DNA of 64,000 nt from Welwitschia mirabilis (GCA_051453625.1 JBOZIK010000001.1:285318065-285382064); one strand, 5' to 3'. Numbered from the stretch's first letter, positions 11,571 to 24,532 are shown. Translations and numbers: made by a program. The notes: generated from the sequence alone by a model not told the origin.

Positions 11571-13431
11571 ATAAAAGAGAGGGATAAATAATAACTATAA
11601 GCTATTGTATTTTATGCTTCAAAGAAGAATAGATGGTTACCATGATGTTCTACCACACTGAGGTAAATATTTCTAAAAGGAACCTTTGGTAGTGTTGGTG
11701 CCTATGGGAGCTCCATTGAGGGGTCAGTTGGTTATGCTTTATGGGTCTCTACTTCTTTGAAAGTGGTAACACTTCCCTCATCATGAAAAAAGGAATAAAA
11801 CTTTGAGGTTAGGTATTAGTGGTATTCCTATTGTCATCAGATGCATTGCTTATTTCCTAAATTTTTAGTATTCCCACTTGGTCATTTCACTTTGGAAGAT
11901 TCAGGTGTGTTTATGGGATAAGAGTAGGTAAGTTCATTTCTAAGTAACTTTTGATTTAAAATTTATTATTCTCTGCACTTGAATTTTTGACTATCACCAT
12001 AACCACTACCTTTTTAAGTAAACTTTATAAAGTATATACATTTTGTTATGCATATTTACTTAGGTGACATTATGGTGTTTTTCTTGGAAGTTTGCTAGCT
12101 TAGTACTTAAAATAGGTAAACAATATTATTTTTATTCCTTATGTCCATTTTCATTTTGTTTTTTTTTGGTTTTTGGGTTTATAATTTAAAAGTAATTTAC
12201 ACATTTTCTTATTCTTTCATGGGACCTTAATCATTTAGTAGTTTCCTTGCTATTCTTTCATGTTAAATCATTTTTCAAGAAAGCATTTAAAAACCTAAAA
12301 AGAATATCTTTTTCATTTCATAGCTTTTATAAGTTTCCTTTTAGCTTATCGAGTTCTAATTTTATCATAATTTCCTTTATGTTCAAGTAGCTTTATGTAG
12401 TTTTTCTTATAGGTTTCAACCTAAATAGTCTAGTTTCTTTAGCCATAGTTTTTCCTTTCTTATGTGTTTTTCCTTTTTCCTTTATTTTTTATGGTTTTTT
12501 GTTTTATTTTCTATCTTTTTAAGTTTTTCTATTTAGAACTACTGCTCAAATGACTATGTCTAAGCCTAAGTTTTCTAGCTCACCTTTCTTTTTCTGAAAG
12601 CTTTTTATACCTGGTCATTCACTAGGTCGTTCAAATGATACTGGGTAGATAATAGTCTAATTTTTTTCAGAGTCATCATAGGGCTATCATCTAGATGACG
12701 CAATTGAAGATAGTGCGAAAAAAACCACAGCACAAACACTTTTTCCTTATTTTCTCTTATTTTTTTTATCATTTTCATCTGTTCCTTTGAGAGATGATGA
12801 TCCCTTTGATTTGTACTAGCATTCTAAAACTTGTTCTACTTGATTTCATTACCAGATTTATGAGATTTCAATAGATTTTCAAAAATTACGTATGTTTCTC
12901 TCTCCTCTTATTTTTCACTTTTTTCTCCCATTTTTCAGCCTTACAATGTACAATTTTCACATATATTCTTCAATTTTTCACGCTCTTCATTTTGGGACTT
13001 ACTGATTTGAATTTTACTATGCATTTTTTAAGTTATAAGCATTTTTTCATATTATAAGGTATTTTCAAATTTTCAACTTTTACACTTATTCTCTTGCAAA
13101 CTATAAGCTGAAACATAGTGGTTTTTTATGGAAAATTAATCAATTAATGCGTTCTCTAATTTTCTAGATTAGATTTTTCATTTTAGTAATTTGAATTTTC
13201 ACTTGATGTGGTGCTTACCAAAACTATAGTTTTTGACTTTTTACATTTTTCTCATTCTTTCTCATATATTTAGGGAATTCAAGATGATTGCAACTTTTAG
13301 GGGGATTAGAACATATCTTTAATATTTTTCATAGTTTTTATTAATTTTAGGAATCATTATTAAGACTTCATGCAATGTTTTTGACATGTGTTTCTATTTT
13401 TACATGATAATTTTTGTGTTTTTGATTGAGT
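11571..13431 (+). other. 3' noncoding region between integrase and the extra ORF
   Basis: About 1.9 kb, T-rich, without a followable reading frame. It contains the palindrome ATCATCTAGATGAC at 12686-12699 and the related GTCGTTCAAATGAT at 12626-12639. Long spacers here are usual in Athila-type elements. Confidence 0.6.
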
Positions 13432-14725
13432 ATGCCCCGTACGTATAGAATTAAATACGTTGAGACTAAGGCTAAGGTTGTAGAATAAGAGGCATGTCCT
13501 TTAGTAGAGCTAGAGATTGAGCATGTAGAGCTCATACATCCATCACATCAACATGATCATTCTTTGAGTATAAAAGCTACTAGCATCCATGTCGAGTGGT
13601 ATTTTGATGACTTCATAAGCTATATTGAGCCTGATAGAGACCAGATACTGATAAACTTAATGAATTAGATGGATTATAGATGCACATGGGTATTATTATG
13701 TATCAAAGATGAGAGAGTTTTATGACACCATGCACATACAGAGACAACTTGACACTCATGGTCAAACCCAGGACATGATCATTGCATTTATACAGGACCA
13801 TGAGATAGCCATTCTCCCATCCCACACTATAGTTATCAGAGATCTTAATGAGATTAGTAGCATGCACATTCATTCAGTTGGTGAAACTGAGGAGCGTTGA
13901 GCCTATGATGCCATTTTAGATATACTAGTTGATTTGACTACTGATCGACAGGGGATAAAGATTACTTAACTGACCCTTGTATATAGGGTATTTTTCACAA
14001 AGGGTTGATTCATAACATCACCTTATCATTCCACAATAATCATACCATGATGGCCCATTTACAGATCTTGGCAATTTTTAGATAGGGGGAATAAATAGAA
14101 CTTTTGATTTTTATTTGGAAGAGACTTAGACAATGAGTTATCCATTCCTTCTCTTAGCATTGTTTAGATAGTTTGGAATACTAGATCCAATGAATGAGTA
14201 GTGTTTATCACACATTTATACATCTTCTCACTATTTATAGAACATGGATATACATGTTCCAAGAGAGGCAGAGAGATCTTAGGTATAGAAATCTATAATT
14301 GGAGCTACTCTTGAGTAGATTCAAGATCTCTTGATTGTATCACCAAGACCATTAGAGGTTTTGTAGATAGAGGTATTCATACATTTGATCAGAGGATCTA
14401 GACTCTTGATTAGAGAATACAAGTACTTGACCAAAGAACATAGACTCTTGATTAGAGACATTAGACTTTTAAGCAAAGGATCCTATCTATTAAGAGGAGA
14501 GTATAGCAGACTGGGGACTAGATGATTGACATGCACTAGTGTATTATCTCCATTTAGTAGAATATGACTATAGACATTCCCAAGGAAGTTCATGTCTAGA
14601 GCGATGAGATAGTTAGATCTATCTCTAAATTTTTAGATGTCTATTTCCCTGCGAATCCTAAAAATTATTCTTCTTCTTTCCTACTCCTGAGCTAGTTGTT
14701 GAGCCATAGTTCATCATGTGGAGAT
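13432..14725 (+). pseudogene. extra 3' ORF (env-like / putative transposon protein) relic
   Basis: The ATG at 13432 opens a frame (MPRTYRIKYVETKAKVVE, then a stop at a Gln position) rich in His and acidic residues. After a frameshift it continues at 13709-13900 as REFYDTMHIQRQL and so on. A V-R-E-F-Y block followed by a short variable loop is characteristic of the extra ORF downstream of pol in Athila elements, often annotated as env-like or putative plant transposon protein. Its function is not established. The frame decays beyond 13900, with repeated LDQRI/TLDQR-like coiled segments around 14370-14470. It sits after integrase and before the 3' LTR, as expected. Confidence 0.6.
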
Positions 14726-15013
14726 AAGGGAAGTAATTTTGTATTATTATTGTGTATCTTCCCTTTGATATAATTTTTGTACTTAAAAAAATCCCTTTTG
14801 ATATGTTATAGACACTTTATTTTATAGTATGTTATACTCATTTATATTTGATTTATTCATGATTATCTTTTGATTTCTTATGAAGAGGATCTATTTTATT
14901 ATACTTGGGCAAATTTTCTATTCATGACTACTTAATTCAATTGGGGACTATTTTATTACTTTGACTGGTTATCTATAAAAATAAAAATTCTATCATAGGT
15001 TTCAGATTTCATT

Positions 15014-15045
<32 letters not shown>

Positions 15046-15265
15046 CATTTTGAGTCTCTCATTCCCTCTATCATCTGGACGATAACCCGAATGACCAATT
15101 GGCTGAGCTTATAGCAAGTGAAATGTTTAGCTTTTCTAATTTTTTAAAATTTATTTTATATCTTTGTAATTTTTGCAAATGTTTTTAAGATAATTTCCTC
15201 AAGTATACTAGCTATTTTATTGTCTAATAAGTTACCTCGTAAGCATGGTTTACCACTAGAGGCTA
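14726..15265 (+). other. 3' untranslated region before the 3' LTR
   Basis: AT-rich, with a poly-A tract at 15014-15042 and the decayed palindrome ATCATCTGGACGAT at 15070-15083. No clear polypurine tract is left directly upstream of the LTR; the flank reads ACTAGAGGCTA. Confidence 0.55.
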
Positions 15266-16372
15266 TTTTGTGCTATTAACTTATGCTTATTTAATAAGGT
15301 ATTTTGAGTAGTTTTGTAGGTGAATAGATAGGTAAATGCTTGATTTCCATAATAATGGCAAGCTAAGATGAAAATAATGAAAACACGTAATCTTCATGAT
15401 AATTTACAACATTTTGAAGAAATTTGAATACTTTACATTTCTAGAGAAAACTTTCTGCAAAACATTGAAGCTAATGTAATAATTGAAGAATTATCAAAGA
15501 CCATCATCTACCTCATCAGCTAAATGACTATACGGATGAATGTGTAAAGAGTGTCAACTGGGATACTTACTTTAGTCTATTTGTTAGCTGATGTTGATTA
15601 ATTATGAGGTGGCATTATCTCTTCTATTATCTAGAAGATAGGCTGGATAATACTATTGTAACATCTATACTAAACATTCACCTAACTTCCACTACTTGTA
15701 TTTTCCATTTTTTTCCTTGCATGACCATTATAGTTTACCTACTCCTTTCTGTCTTTATTGTTGTATGTGTTTGAGTTAATAAACAGAGATCTCATCTTTG
15801 ATTCTTGATTGTCTTCGTTTGTATCTAAAATTCTTGTGACAAGAGATCGAAGGGCTAGAGATCCATCCTTATAGTTGTAAAGAGATTTTGTTCTTGGTGT
15901 TGGATGACATTTCCTTCCTTGAGGTGTAGCTACTTTTTAACATGGATGTGGTTTAAGTAACACAAAACCCTTCTTTTTATGATTTAAATGTATAATTGTT
16001 TTTCACCCTCGTAGCTTATGTTGCTTCTGATTTGGTGATAGTTTCTCTAGTAATATAGGTTGTGAGGGCCACCTTTGTGAAGGTTATGATTGGTTAGTTT
16101 AGGTTTAGGTGCATTGTTGTTTTCTTTCCTTAGATTAGCTTAGCATGAGTGTATTATATTTTACTTTGATGCATTGCAAGTTATTTTTGTGGATTAGTGT
16201 GCAAGTATTTCTTTGTGAAAAGTAACTCTCTTATCTTTTGCTTTAGCCTTCGACAAATTATGACATTTAGATCACTTCCATCTATATTAATATGTTTTGT
16301 TTGTGTATTATTATTTATGATTAACAAAATTCTACTCAGGATAAAAACATTGCATAAATATACACCGTATCA
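15266..16372 (+). repeat. 3' LTR of the forward Athila-like element (1107 bp)
   Basis: Full-length partner of 3243-4350. The start is decayed (TTTTGTGCTA) and the end reads ACACCGTATCA, directly followed by the ACCCT duplication. The small ORF at 16197-16397 is a chance frame within it. Confidence 0.9.
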
Positions 16373-16377
16373 ACCCT
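16373..16377 (+). repeat. target-site duplication ACCCT, right copy
   Basis: Identical to 3238-3242 and directly adjacent to the 3' LTR end. Confidence 0.85.
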
Positions 16378-16407
16378 ATCAAATACATGTAAGTTAGCAG
16401 TTCAATA
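16378..16407 (-). repeat. displaced 5' tip of the inverted element's LTR
   Basis: On the minus strand it begins TATTGAACTGCTAAC and runs to the insertion point. It aligns with the first 30 bases of the forward LTR (TGTTGTGCTACTAAC and onwards). It completes the LTR whose remainder is at 2192-3242. The terminal TG has become TA. Confidence 0.8.
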
Positions 16408-19400
16408 GTTAGGCTATTAACCTTTCCGTTTCTTATCTTCTTACTAGTTATCTTTACATGTATCTAACTAATTTCGGTTTTGGTATTTTATTATTTTATA
16501 AAATATGATCATAGTAATTTGTTTATAAAATAAAGTTCATTCCCTTTTTTACATGATTCATTATATTTTGGTATTTCATATGTGGACTAAACATTCGCAA
16601 TCCTATTAATTTTTGTTTTAATCATTTGAGTTTATTTTTTAAGTTTCATTAATTAGAAGTATATGTTATTAAAATTTAAGGGAACCATATTTTATTTTGA
16701 TGAAACATAAATCATAAAATCACTATTAAAACTAACATCTTCTAGGGTTGGCCCCTCTATCTTACATAAATTTGATACCTTAGTACTAAATAAGAATGGC
16801 TATTCTTCCTTCCTTCTTATACCTTTTTAAATTAAATGAATTATTATCATGTTAGTTCAAATCATAATTCCTATCACAACTAAACTTGATTACCATCATT
16901 AGTTAATAAAAGAAATAATTTATTTTACTTTATTGATAGTTGCAACTAGCTACTGCAACTTTTAAATTTTTCTTAATAAACTTCTCTCTTATTTTTACTT
17001 TAGGTCTTAAAATAAAATCATAAGATTTAATTCCACTACTATGTCTTAAGTTTAAGACCTTGAGGTATGATATCATTTGGGAATTCATTTTGTGGAAGAA
17101 AAATAGAATACAATAATTCTTTAATTTCACGATGAAATTTAAGTACAAGTGTTTTGAATCTATAATAGAATTAAGTATGAAGCTTTTAAGTCATTTCATG
17201 ATAACAAAAATAATAAGAATTGTGTATTTTGGATGTGAAGTAAAACATGACATTCTATGTTTTATTAATAAGTTAATAATTTTTAAATTCATTATATTAA
17301 CTTATAACACCAAACATTATCCTCTAGATGCTTCTAGTTTCTATAAAATGTAAAATGTATTTTTAATTTTAATAATGATACATCTTCCTAAATATTACCT
17401 AGATTAGTATCCTTCCAAAAATTGGTAATACTAATTTAACTTAAATGTATCACATAGAAATAAAAGATTTCATGTGCTAAAACTTACAACTTGGGAGCTT
17501 TGCAATTCAAAGTTCCCTTGGGCCATGTGTAGCAGAGGTCTTCTATGAAACTACATGTACATGCATGTAACTAATTATAGGAGATTAAAACATAGCAAAA
17601 TTTTTTCTACAAGCTAATCCTAGTTTGAGCAAGAATTTCTAGTTTGCACCATTACTATTTTCCCTCTTTGAAAAGATATATCAAAGGATCTTTGATTAAA
17701 AAACATCACGGATTTAATGGAAACAGTTTTCCTTGGTGAAGAATGCCAAGAATAGGAAAGCTAGGAAGAAGAAATAAGGAAAAAGAATGGGAATCTTAAG
17801 GAGGACACTTACGATAGGACATTCATAGAAGAATTACAAGGAAAATAATGGCTCTAACAGAAGGAATCAAATATAAAAGAGGGGTCTGACATCTACAAAA
17901 TAGGGCTTCTAAGCAAAGGATTTAGAAAAAAATCATCTAATTACAAGAGGACAAGTTCTATCTTGTCTTAGTGGGGATATTCAATGAAAGGGCTTCACAA
18001 TGGAGAAACATGCAAACCTGGGTGCTAAAGTCTTAGTTAGGTATAAGAATAGATATCACTTGAACTAGAGAAAATGAAATTTTTTTCATTTTGAAAAATG
18101 AAAAGGATTATATCCTAGCAAAAGTTATAGTATCTTGAAGGGTGAAAAAACCTTATTATGTGAAAAGATGCTAAATGTATTATTTCGTAGGTTAAAGGGA
18201 TAAATCAGGTAAACCCAGACTAAAGTAATGGCTCACCATTTGAATTTGGCTGAGAAGGCTCTCAATGGAGTTCTAGATAGAAGTAATATAGTGAGGTATT
18301 ACCTCATTTTTTGTAAAACTCATTATGATTAACTAAGACACAGTGAGATGGATTCCAACAACAAGTCCTTAATTCTATGTGAGAATAATGGAGGACACAA
18401 AGCCAAGATCACACATTAAGATATAACAATCCCATGGGACCTTCACTCAACAAATGATTTATGAAAATATTACAAATGTCTATAAAATATGTACATAGTG
18501 AAGGCATATATCCTTGTAGTATAATAAATATCAATGAAATTGAATGAGGGGAAAATTCATGATCAAAGATTGATAGTCCAGTAAGAATTAAGAACAAGAT
18601 AAAACCTTTTTGTTCATAATAAGAACATAATAATAGTCAAACATAGTAAACAACAGTGAGGAAATGCCCCAAGTAAGGAGAATACCTAAAGAAGTAAAGA
18701 AGCAAAAGTTGAAAATCTAGAATATCAAACATAATAAGATGAAATACAATCACAATAAAGTTTTTCCATGAAAAATGTGGTAGAGAACCAACTATGAAAG
18801 ATTGGTGCTAACTAAAAAGCCTTTTCAATAGGTTGTAATCACAAGAATGAAAATAATGAGAAATGTAGATAGTAATGTCTAAGAAAAAACATGGGATTCC
18901 CCATAATGTGAAAAACAAGAAGAGGCAATAAGATCCAATTTACATTCTCTTAAAGGAACCAGGTACTTAGAAGAAAAGCAAAGAGGGGAAGAAATGGATG
19001 AGGGAGAAAATCACTAAGGGAAACATAGGAAAAATTCTTTTGATAAAAAAATCCAACAAGGTTCTAGAAGATCTTTTAAGTAAGAAAAAATGCAAATAAA
19101 ATCCACATAAGATATAGGTGATGGTACTCAAGAGATTCTAGATAAGTTAGTACTAAGAAATAATAGTAAGCACAATGAGAAACATAGGGAGATACTACTA
19201 GCAAAGTGGTCCACATGGATTTAATAAGAGAACTTGCTGGTTATAGGATGCCCGTTCAAAAGGATGATTCAAATACCCTACAACATGATAATCATACCTT
19301 ACAATTATGTTGGACTAATTAATCCAATAAAAAAATTAGCTCAAGAAAATAATGTAACAAGAAAACATAGAAATTATATTTATCTAGGAAAATAAATGCA

Positions 19401-20284
19401 ATGAAAAACACAGGTATGGTGGACAAGGATGGTCTAAGGTCTAGTTGAAAGCCACAAGAAAAAGTGGATGTCTAAATATTTTGTGGTAGAATCATCTAAT
19501 CTTCACTATTAGAGTAAAATATAAAAATATGTTAGTCATTCACATCAAGTTGCAAAATATCTGTAGTCATCCCTTAGAGAAAGATAAATAAAGTTTTAGA
19601 TTCTAAACACTAGATATTACCTAGAAAAGAGGCTGGGTCATGGGAGAATACAAGAACATGACTAGAAATAAGATATAAAGAATTAGTAAACGATCTATCC
19701 TAAAAGACCAATTCTTATTTTATAAGCTTGAATACCTAGACGGCATGTTAGAATTTCCCATCCAATGGATGTGTTTCACCTAAAAACAATCAAATAAGGA
19801 AGGATAACAAAAGGATTCAAGATCAGATAGTCTTTTAATTAGCAAAGAAATATAAAAGTAATTCCTTCCATGGGTAGACCCCTCATTTATATCCTATTAG
19901 ATCATAAACAAGTAATATATGATTAATAAAATTCAAAGGTTAGGCATACCCTCTTTAAGTTTAAAAACATTTAGATTCATGAAATCTAAATTAAGAAGGA
20001 ATTAAAATGAATGTTAAATAGTATGAAAAAAATAAATAAATTAAATTAATGCTAAGATAGCTTTCATATTTTTAATGGGTTTATCAAATCTAGAGGAAAA
20101 TCCCCTAGGTTCCACACAATTAGTAGCTATAAAATCTCTCTCCTAATTACTAAATAATAGATGATATCCTAAACTAGGAAATGATAATGCAATATTTGAT
20201 AAATTAGAAGAAAACCACTTATAGATCCATCATGAAAGAGACTCTTTACTAGTAATAGAGGATGAAGGATAAATAGCTCAAATA
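16408..20284. other. unassigned AT-rich sequence
   Basis: Flanks the nested Athila pair on one side and a copia LTR on the other. Short ORFs (for example 16930-17148 minus, 17132-17353 plus, 18409-18597 minus) match nothing I recognise. A minus-strand frame around 17950-18600 can be followed through several stops and could be a decayed coding region, but I cannot name a family. Confidence 0.5.
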
Positions 20285-21634
20285 TGGGGACTAAAACTAT
20301 GGAATTAAATAAATTCATGATATAAACTTGCTTGAAATAAATCAAAAAAAAAACTTATGCATAAAAAATGAAAGTATTTTAAAAAAATAAAAATAATAGA
20401 AAGTATAAAAATACTGATAATATGCACGTAAGTTTTATAGTAATTCAGGAAAATACCCTACTCTACTCTCGATAATCATCTTATCACCAAGCCTAATACA
20501 AATCTCTGTTAACTCTTCTAGGTATTACATGTTCACTTGTAATCTTTACAAATGGGCTTTTTCTTAAGGCTTAGTCTCAATCTTTTCAAATGAACTTTTT
20601 CTAAAGGCTTAGTCTCAACCTTTTCAAATAGATCTTTTTTGAAGGCCTAGTCTCAACATTTTCAAGAAATCATGTTAGTGATGATAAGACGACCAAGTGC
20701 ACTGGTATCACTCATTTTTGGCTTAATGATAGCAACGAAGCACTTCTTTTATAAATGATACAATCTACAAATAATGGAGTACCATAAATCCAATCTCGTG
20801 TGTAATATAATAAGTGTTCAACTTTAGTCAGGAATGCAATGCTAAGATAGTACAATGGTTAATCATCAAGATTCAATAGTTCATACCAAGGTTTAAAAAA
20901 ATCTTTTTATAGTGATTTCACTCTTGGCTATTTATAATGGAAGGCTTTTATGAATATTACAATTGAAAACATGCTTCTAATGGCTAAAAATTGGCTATAT
21001 AATAAATATAAAATTTGCATTTCCATTCTAGCTTGTTGACCCATCCTAGTATCATTAATTAAATAGGTTACTTGAGTGAAATTTTTGGTCACCCCAGTTT
21101 CTTATAGCTCCATGTCTAGTCGACCCCTTAAGGTCAAGCTAGCCATTTATCTAATCACCTACATATCTGCTCGGTCACTTGCTTGGTCCTAATAAAATCC
21201 ATCTCAATTTTTTACATCAGGTTTGGTCAATCCCTTAGGTGTCTGATCGACCCCTTGATAATCAGTTTAAAAGTATTAAATGCATAGTGCTTAGGTCTGG
21301 TCGAATCTTCCTAAGTCCAGTGGACCCCTTGACAATTAGTCCAGGAGTATTGGTTCTTAGGTTCATAGGTCTAGTCAACTCCTTAAAACTCTAGTTGATC
21401 CCTCTAAATTTAGTTTAATTTTGAGAGTTTACTCTAAGTATGGTCGACTCTTTAGAATTCTAGCTAATCCCTCAAGAGGATAACAAAACTTAATAAGTTT
21501 TAGTGATCAAAATGTGACATTTATAGCTTCATCTTCTAACTTGTAAGTGATCAATATCTTCTGCATAAGATACAACAAATTTCAATTTATAGAAAACATT
21601 AGTTTAACATTAATTAGTAATTCATAATCTAATA
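20285..21634 (-). repeat. 3' LTR of copia element A (1350 bp)
   Basis: On the minus strand it starts TATTAGATTATG (TG decayed to TA) right after a purine tract, AAGGGAAAGAT (21635-21645), and ends near TCCCCA at 20285. Internal landmarks shared with copies B and C are repeated CTTTTTCTRAAGGCTTAGTCTC-type units at about 20540-20660 and several GTCGACC-like words at 21110-21480. Confidence 0.8.
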
Positions 21635-22159
21635 ATCTTTCCCTTTGACATTGGTGGCAAACATTTCCTTAGTTGTAAAATATTAAAATTAAGAAATAAT
21701 CCCCCTCACAAAATTCCTATTAATCTTTGTAAAAACATTAAACCTTTTGATATCAATTTAAACATTCTGATAAGATTTGATTTGTGCTATCATTAAAACA
21801 ATTTAAGGTGCAATTTTGAAAAGATAAGAAAATGACAAAATGTTTATGAGAAATAAAATTTATGAGAAACAACATTTTGATCATGCATTATTTAAAATCC
21901 TTAAGATAAATCAAAAAATTAGTTCATAGAAAATAAAAGTGCACTACAAATTAGATAAAAATAATAAAAAACAAATGCATTTCTATTACATTAAAATAAG
22001 TAGTACAAATTAAAAGTGCTCATCAAGAGAAAACTATGTCTAAAAGCACATAAATAGCACAACTAATTCTCCCCCTTTTAACATTAATAAAAAAGAAGAG
22101 AAATACACATAAGTAAGAAAGAAAAAACATAGCATGAAAGAAAAGATCTAATTTGTTTC

Positions 22160-22972
22160 CTATTCTTCTTCCTCTTCTTCATACTCTTCTTTAGAATCTT
22201 CTTTTTCTTCCTCTTTCTCTTTTTTGGCTACCTTTTGAGATAAAGTTCTAACTTTCTTAGAAGTATCAGCAATCTCATACCCAGCTGCAATAAGAGCTTT
22301 CTTCTTATGCCTAGTATAAGAGTCAATTTGACTCAAGTATGAAAGTGCCTTTTTTTGGAGAGGTTTATTTGGAAGAAGGTGATTTAAATGAGTTCTTAGT
22401 GATGGAAAGATATACATGAAAGACAATATTACATGCCTAATGGATGACATCTATTGAAGGGTTTCAAGTTTTAGATGAGAAGTCACATGATAATGATGAC
22501 ATATATTAGCGATCAGCATAGAGTAGGGTATAGACCTAGTTCTATGGTACTTCAACTAAGAAATCATATTTTTCAGTGTAATGACAAGAGCATTAATGAA
22601 GTGCCTAGTCCCTACCAAATACATCAAATAAGTTCTAAAGTTAAATCCCTCATCATGATGACCTATAAAAGGCAAGAAGTTTTAGATAAAAACTAAGTAA
22701 AGCAAATGGTATTTAGGAGTAAGCAAAGTGGTGGAAAGGGTATGCTTCTATTTATGGAACTTATCACAAAGTTTTCTAGTAACCACTGCTTTATCTTCCA
22801 TAGAGTCACAAAGAGGACAAAACGCATCATAGTCCCACCTAGGTAGATCAATAATAGCCACAGTAAAGTTTGCAGTGGTTTTCATCATTTTCCCTAAAAC
22901 TAGGGTTTTAAGGGTTTCAAAGTCAATATTGTAAGAATCATTTGAATAGAACATGTTGATAAGGAAGGGATA
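22160..22972 (-). pseudogene. extra 3' ORF (env-like / putative transposon protein) of copia A
   Basis: A single minus-strand frame runs from the N run to 22160 with four stops, three of them TAG where a Gln (CAG) is expected. Visible segments: MFYSNDSYNIDFETLKTLVL, then a middle block with YLMYLVGTRHFINAL and IPYSMLIANICHHYHV. The C-terminus is basic then highly acidic (KKEKEEEKEDSKEEYEEEEE). The middle pattern, a hydrophobic YHLLY/PYSMLI motif, is that of the extra ORF downstream of RNase H in SIRE/Maximus-type copia elements. Its function is unproven. The N-terminal part is lost in the gap; copy B at 27005-28022 keeps it. Confidence 0.6.
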
Positions 22973-23072
22973 NNNNNNNNNNNNNNNNNNNNNNNNNNNN
23001 NNNNNNNNNNNNNNNNNNNNNNNNNNNNNNNNNNNNNNNNNNNNNNNNNNNNNNNNNNNNNNNNNNNNNNNN
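22973..23072. other. N run of exactly 100 (gap of unknown size)
   Basis: Exactly 100 Ns, the usual placeholder for an unsized gap. Sequence to the left matches copia B at about 27780, but sequence to the right does not. An element boundary therefore lies in or at the gap. Confidence 0.8.
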
Positions 23073-24532
23073 ATACTTCTTCAAAATAAATCCCACATGA
23101 CCACACACTTGTAAATAGAAAGGTAAAGAAATGAGATGAAAGACAAGAAAGAATACACCCAAATAACTAAAGAATCACACCATTGAGAGAAAACACAAAA
23201 ACATAAAGTATATTCCTTCAAAAAAAACATTCATAGATATTTGAATGTCTTACAATTGGATGAATTCAATCTTATCATTTTAATATCTAAGTAAAAATTA
23301 CTAGGCATGATAACTTCATAAAGTAAAACATAAGTCAAGTTTTAAAGATGTTCAAGTGATAGCATGATGTCAACCAAAAGAATCGGCTAAGAAATAATTC
23401 AGATAATAGTAGGAGATCTTTTAATATAATTGCTTCTATCATGTTTAAGATATTATGATAACTCATGGATTTTTAACCTTTATCCATTATTTTGAATTTT
23501 CCTGGTCTTCAAATTGGAAATATCAACTGAGCCATAAAAAATGTACTTTCTTTAAAAGATAAGAATCTAATCATCTAAAGACTAATTTATTCAAATAAAG
23601 AATAGAAACATAACAAAATAAATTCAAACTGAAAATGCCTAAGTAAACTAAAAATAAATTTTATTCAAATTCTAAATCCTACTTAGCACTTATTTTACAA
23701 GTAGAAAAAGAAAGGATACTTTATTCAAGTTATAGGATAATGTGCTTTCTTGAAAAAACAATAACCAGATCAAATAGACACTAATTGATAAAACATGAAA
23801 GGCGTATATGCATGACAAGGTAACATTTTGACTCAATAAAAGTTATATGTAATATAAGGAATAAAGAGTTTAGATATTTTATGGAAGAATAATATCTTGT
23901 CAAATGCATGATATGAAGAATTCTATTTATAGATTTTATCTAAAGATTGATATTCAAGATGAAAAAGATTATTAGGAATAAAAAACATTTGGAGAAATGT
24001 TTTTAGAATGAATGATTAAAGAAGTTTTAAAATAGTTAATAGGTTCTTTAAGTTTGAGCTTGAAGTATGAATTACCAAAAAAAATAAGATTTCCTATAAT
24101 TTAGAAGTCCTTAATATTTCAAGTTATACTTTTAAAACAAGTTATCATTAAAGGTTAAAGTGAACTTAGTATAAAATGAAAAGATGTTTCTTTGAATATT
24201 TTTAAAAGAATGAACTAAAGAAACATCGAAAGATTTTCTGAATTATATTACTATATTAGAAAGGATAGGTGTATTATTCATTAAGTTTGATTTAGATTTT
24301 ATGGGTTTTTCATTATTCCTCCTTTTCTCATTATTGTTTTTGACCTTATTATGTTGAATCTTTTTCATACTTTTCTAATTAGTAATTGTATTTGTCCTTT
24401 TTTTATTATTCATATTTTTCTTTTGCTAATTTGTGATTTTTATGACTGTCATCCTTCTCTATTGTTTAAATAACAGGGGTTGACAAAAAGGCTTATAATA
24501 AAATTTTTCAATTAAGTTTACATATCAAACTT
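23073..24532. other. unassigned AT-rich sequence
   Basis: About 1.5 kb without a followable frame. The right part is next to an Athila-type protease fragment and may be decayed protease-to-RT connector, but no RT motif is visible at the expected distance. Confidence 0.45.

Larger units (their letters stand above)
3243..16372 (+). mobile_element. complete forward Athila-like Ty3/gypsy LTR retrotransposon (decayed)
   Basis: A full element: 5' LTR, tRNA-Asp-type primer site, leader, gag with zinc knuckle, protease, RT/RNase H, integrase, long 3' noncoding region, extra 3' ORF and 3' LTR. It is flanked by ACCCT on both sides. The order protease-RT-RNase H-integrase defines Ty3/gypsy. The RT phrasing (FYYFLNGYS, then FKCMPFRLCNA), the primer site and the 3' ORF place it in the Athila/Tat group. 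It was inserted into the LTR of the inverted relative at 1-3242. Its span of 13130 includes 1338 Ns that appear spurious, so the real length is probably close to 11.7 kb. All frames contain stops. Confidence 0.9.
20285..22972 (-). mobile_element. SIRE-like Ty1/copia element A, 3' end only
   Basis: On the minus strand: an extra 3' ORF (22972-22160), a spacer, a purine tract, and a 3' LTR (21634-20285). The LTR is shared with two other copies in the window (25046-26480 and 30626-31828). After the N run the sequence no longer matches copy B, so the element is truncated at or within the gap. No gag, integrase or RT is present. Confidence 0.75.

Noticed and set aside
15014-15042. Poly-A tract as the tail of a SINE or LINE insertion
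   Set aside because: No target duplication and no retroposon body upstream; it lies in the 3' region of the Athila-like element.
17132-17353. Small ORFs in 16.9-18.6 kb as possible host genes
   Set aside because: No domain, no start context and no codon bias; the length fits chance in AT-rich DNA.
20540-20660. Short spaced repeats in the copia LTR as a CRISPR-like array
   Set aside because: Units are degenerate, without regular spacers, and occur in all three LTR copies; this is a plant LTR.
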